Translations under genes and position numbers: made by a program
Assembly: GCA_003599335.1 (NCBI GenBank)
Contig: QZJN01000012.1
Coordinates: forward strand, 1 to 47,733
Direction of reading: 5' to 3'
Length of the DNA: 47,733 nt
Source of the DNA: Candidatus Parcubacteria bacterium
GTDB taxonomy: Bacteria > Patescibacteriota > Minisyncoccia > SURF-38
In this document: one piece after another, positions 45,879-47,733 of the stretch
Layout: each line of letters starts with the position of its first letter
How positions within the stretch are numbered: position 1 is the first letter of the stretch
The notes under the pieces: model-generated
Told to the model about the DNA's origin: nothing
Databases searched by the model: none
Seen by the model: only the letters and a program-made list of their open reading frames with translations

Positions 45879-47733
45879 AGACAAAAAAAATATACCCCTC
45901 GGATATTTACTGGTAAACGAAGCAGCAAAATTCGGTCCTTATAGCGCCGAGTATGTTTCTTTGCTCGCAAGGAGGGGGAAGATCCACGCAAAAAAATTTG
46001 GACGTAATTGGTATACAACACGTCAAGCTCTTGAAGGATATTTAAATAAACAAGGAATCCAGATAATTGTTCCAAAGGATGCCTTCCATTCTTATAAAGG
46101 AAAAATAAGGCAGCCGATAATTTATCAAAAAATAACTCAGTTACTCAACGAAGAATTTTCTAAAGACCCAGAACCTGGAGAAAATTTATTAGAATTCAAT
46201 AAATCCAATCAGGAAGAAAAGATAAATTCTGATAATCTAGATTCAGAAAAAATAAATTTAGTCGCTCAATGGAACGACATTGAAAAAGAGGAGGAGGTTT
46301 TAAAGAAACAACGCGAGGAATCTTCCCAAGAAATTTCCGAGATAGAATTATCACAAGAAACGCCAATTGTTAACTCTCCTCTTATTGAATCGGAATTAGC
46401 CGTCAGCCGCCCAGAAGATATAAAGGCTATTTTAGCAGACCAGCCGATAATAAAACTTGATTATCAAAACCTGGAGGAAGAAGAACAAAAACCAATTCAA
46501 AAAATTGATGCAATGAAAGAAGAGCAAGAGCCAATTATTGCAACGGAGCCGGCGCCACAAAAAACAACGGCAGAGGAATGGCTTAAAAGAATCGATAAAA
46601 GATCAGAAGAAAATCAGGAGGCATATTCGGAAGATTCGGTTGGCCTTAGTTTAAATTGGAAAAAATTGAGCAGGGTCGCTGGAGTTGCGGTTATTATTTT
46701 AGCGATTGGTGCTTTTGTTGTTTGGGGAGCAAAAGGCGGAGGATTTAACAAGGCATATAATGGAATAAAAACAGCTTTTTTTAATCTGATAGGTAAAGGA
46801 GAGCCTATAAAAGAATTTGCTAAAGAAGAACCAAATAGGCCAGATACGCCAGCACCCGTAACCCCTCAGGTTGTAATACGCGATGATAATACCGGCAGCG
46901 AAATTATTGGAGTTTTACCACCGCAAACTCCATCTGATGATGGCACAACGCAGGTAGTTGTTCAGAGGGTAGATGTTTTAAATTCTGACACTCTGGATGG
47001 CTTAGATTCTCGTAATTTTACCCTTTCTTTTGTTACAAATAACGGCAACATCACAAGCGACAACGTTAAACTTCAAGGAAATGTGGAGGTTGGTAAAACA
47101 CTCACGGTTAAAGGATCTCTTCAACTTGCTCAAGCTCTTGTCGCCAGTAACGGAATAAATGTTTCCGGCTTGGCCACATTCAATAACGGACTTGTTGTTA
47201 AGGGAGACACTTCACTTCAGAACCTCATTGTTAACGGAGCCTGTATTGGTTGCGGAGGGGTTTCTGGGGGTGGCGGAGGAGGATCGGTTGTTCCGGTTTC
47301 TGGGGGCATAGATGTATCTGGTAATGTAAGATTTGATACCGGCTCGGCAAGAATTTTTTCAGCCTATGATATTTCCGGGACCAACGCTTTTTTTGGCTCT
47401 GGCGACCAAGACGACAAATTTGAAGTTAATGCAAACGCCGTTTTTCTTAAAGATGTAAATATACTCGGCACCCTAACAGCAACTTTTTCTCCAACAACCC
47501 TATCGGTTGGTAGTCTGACGGTTACGGGGCAATCAACCCTTGGTGATTTAACTTTCAATAACGGCACCGGCTCAATTCTTAGTTTAACGACTTTAAAAAC
47601 AACCAACTCTTCAACAACAAATTTATCAGTTAGTGGTATCTCCGGCTCAACCCAGTGTCTCCAGGCCGATGCCAACGGAAACGTTTCAGGCACAGGCGCT
47701 GTTTGTGGAGCTGGCGGAGGAGGCGGAGCTCCA
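45841..47733 (+). CDS. Surface protein: N-terminal HTH-like domain, acidic linker, one TM, long repetitive beta-rich region (incomplete at window end)
   Basis: Frame stays open from ATG 45841 to the window edge: MDKSDTSDNSYRIDKKNIPLGYLLVNEAAKFGPYSAEYVSLLARRGKIHAKKFGRNWYTTRQALEGYL..., TM 'VAGVAVIILAIGAFVVWGA', then Gly/Thr/Val-rich repeats. Not in the ORF track (no stop). Confidence 0.88.
   Translation, partial: MDKSDTSDNSYRIDKKNIPLGYLLVNEAAKFGPYSAEYVSLLARRGKIHAKKFGRNWYTTRQALEGYLNKQGIQIIVPKDAFHSYKGKIRQPIIYQKITQLLNEEFSKDPEPGENLLEFNKSNQEEKINSDNLDSEKINLVAQWNDIEKEEEVLKKQREESSQEISEIELSQETPIVNSPLIESELAVSRPEDIKAILADQPIIKLDYQNLEEEEQKPIQKIDAMKEEQEPIIATEPAPQKTTAEEWLKRIDKRSEENQEAYSEDSVGLSLNWKKLSRVAGVAVIILAIGAFVVWGAKGGGFNKAYNGIKTAFFNLIGKGEPIKEFAKEEPNRPDTPAPVTPQVVIRDDNTGSEIIGVLPPQTPSDDGTTQVVVQRVDVLNSDTLDGLDSRNFTLSFVTNNGNITSDNVKLQGNVEVGKTLTVKGSLQLAQALVASNGINVSGLATFNNGLVVKGDTSLQNLIVNGACIGCGGVSGGGGGGSVVPVSGGIDVSGNVRFDTGSARIFSAYDISGTNAFFGSGDQDDKFEVNANAVFLKDVNILGTLTATFSPTTLSVGSLTVTGQSTLGDLTFNNGTGSILSLTTLKTTNSSTTNLSVSGISGSTQCLQADANGNVSGTGAVCGAGGGGGAP

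Noticed and set aside
45794-46075. 93-aa minus-strand ORF
   Set aside because: Antisense to the start of the long surface-protein gene.
1-47733. CRISPR array
   Set aside because: No regularly spaced direct repeats with unique spacers and no cas genes seen.

Overview
AT-rich, compactly coded bacterial chromosome segment. Its gene content and style suggest a Candidate Phyla Radiation / Patescibacteria (Parcubacteria-like) genome; this is inference, as no 16S rRNA is present. Recognisable blocks: (i) a serine recombinase whose gene ends inside a minus-strand tRNA-Asn; (ii) a GC-rich interval (2.8-4.7 kb) with four minus-strand transcription units that look like structured RNAs or tiny genes, around a peroxiredoxin; (iii) redox genes (SOD, DsbA-like, glutaredoxin); (iv) a central-carbon cluster (gap, rpiB, rpe, split transketolase, PfkB kinase, fba, 2-hydroxyacid dehydrogenase); (v) translation genes (L25, prfA, L31, rpsB, tsf, tRNAs, rpmG, rplJ/rplL with a leader); (vi) a ~3.07 kb element inserted at the 3' end of tRNA-Tyr, carrying a serine recombinase, a NUDIX hydrolase and an HD hydrolase; (vii) a short dcw cluster (mraZ-rsmH-ftsL-like-ftsI-murF); (viii) rmuC, rplU, recR, dnaB, cysS, corA; (ix) a CIRCE-hrcA-grpE-dnaK-dnaJ operon; (x) ddl, a MerR-like gene, and a long HTH-TM-repeat surface protein running off the window (absent from the ORF track because it has no stop). 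The most interesting signals are the tRNA-Tyr element, which keeps attL, attR and an internal inverted copy of its joined ends (attP-like); the shared logic of two recombinase genes whose C-termini and stop codons are completed by the target tRNA; the string of structured minus-strand RNAs; and an ATCCGATA array over the start of the surface-protein gene.
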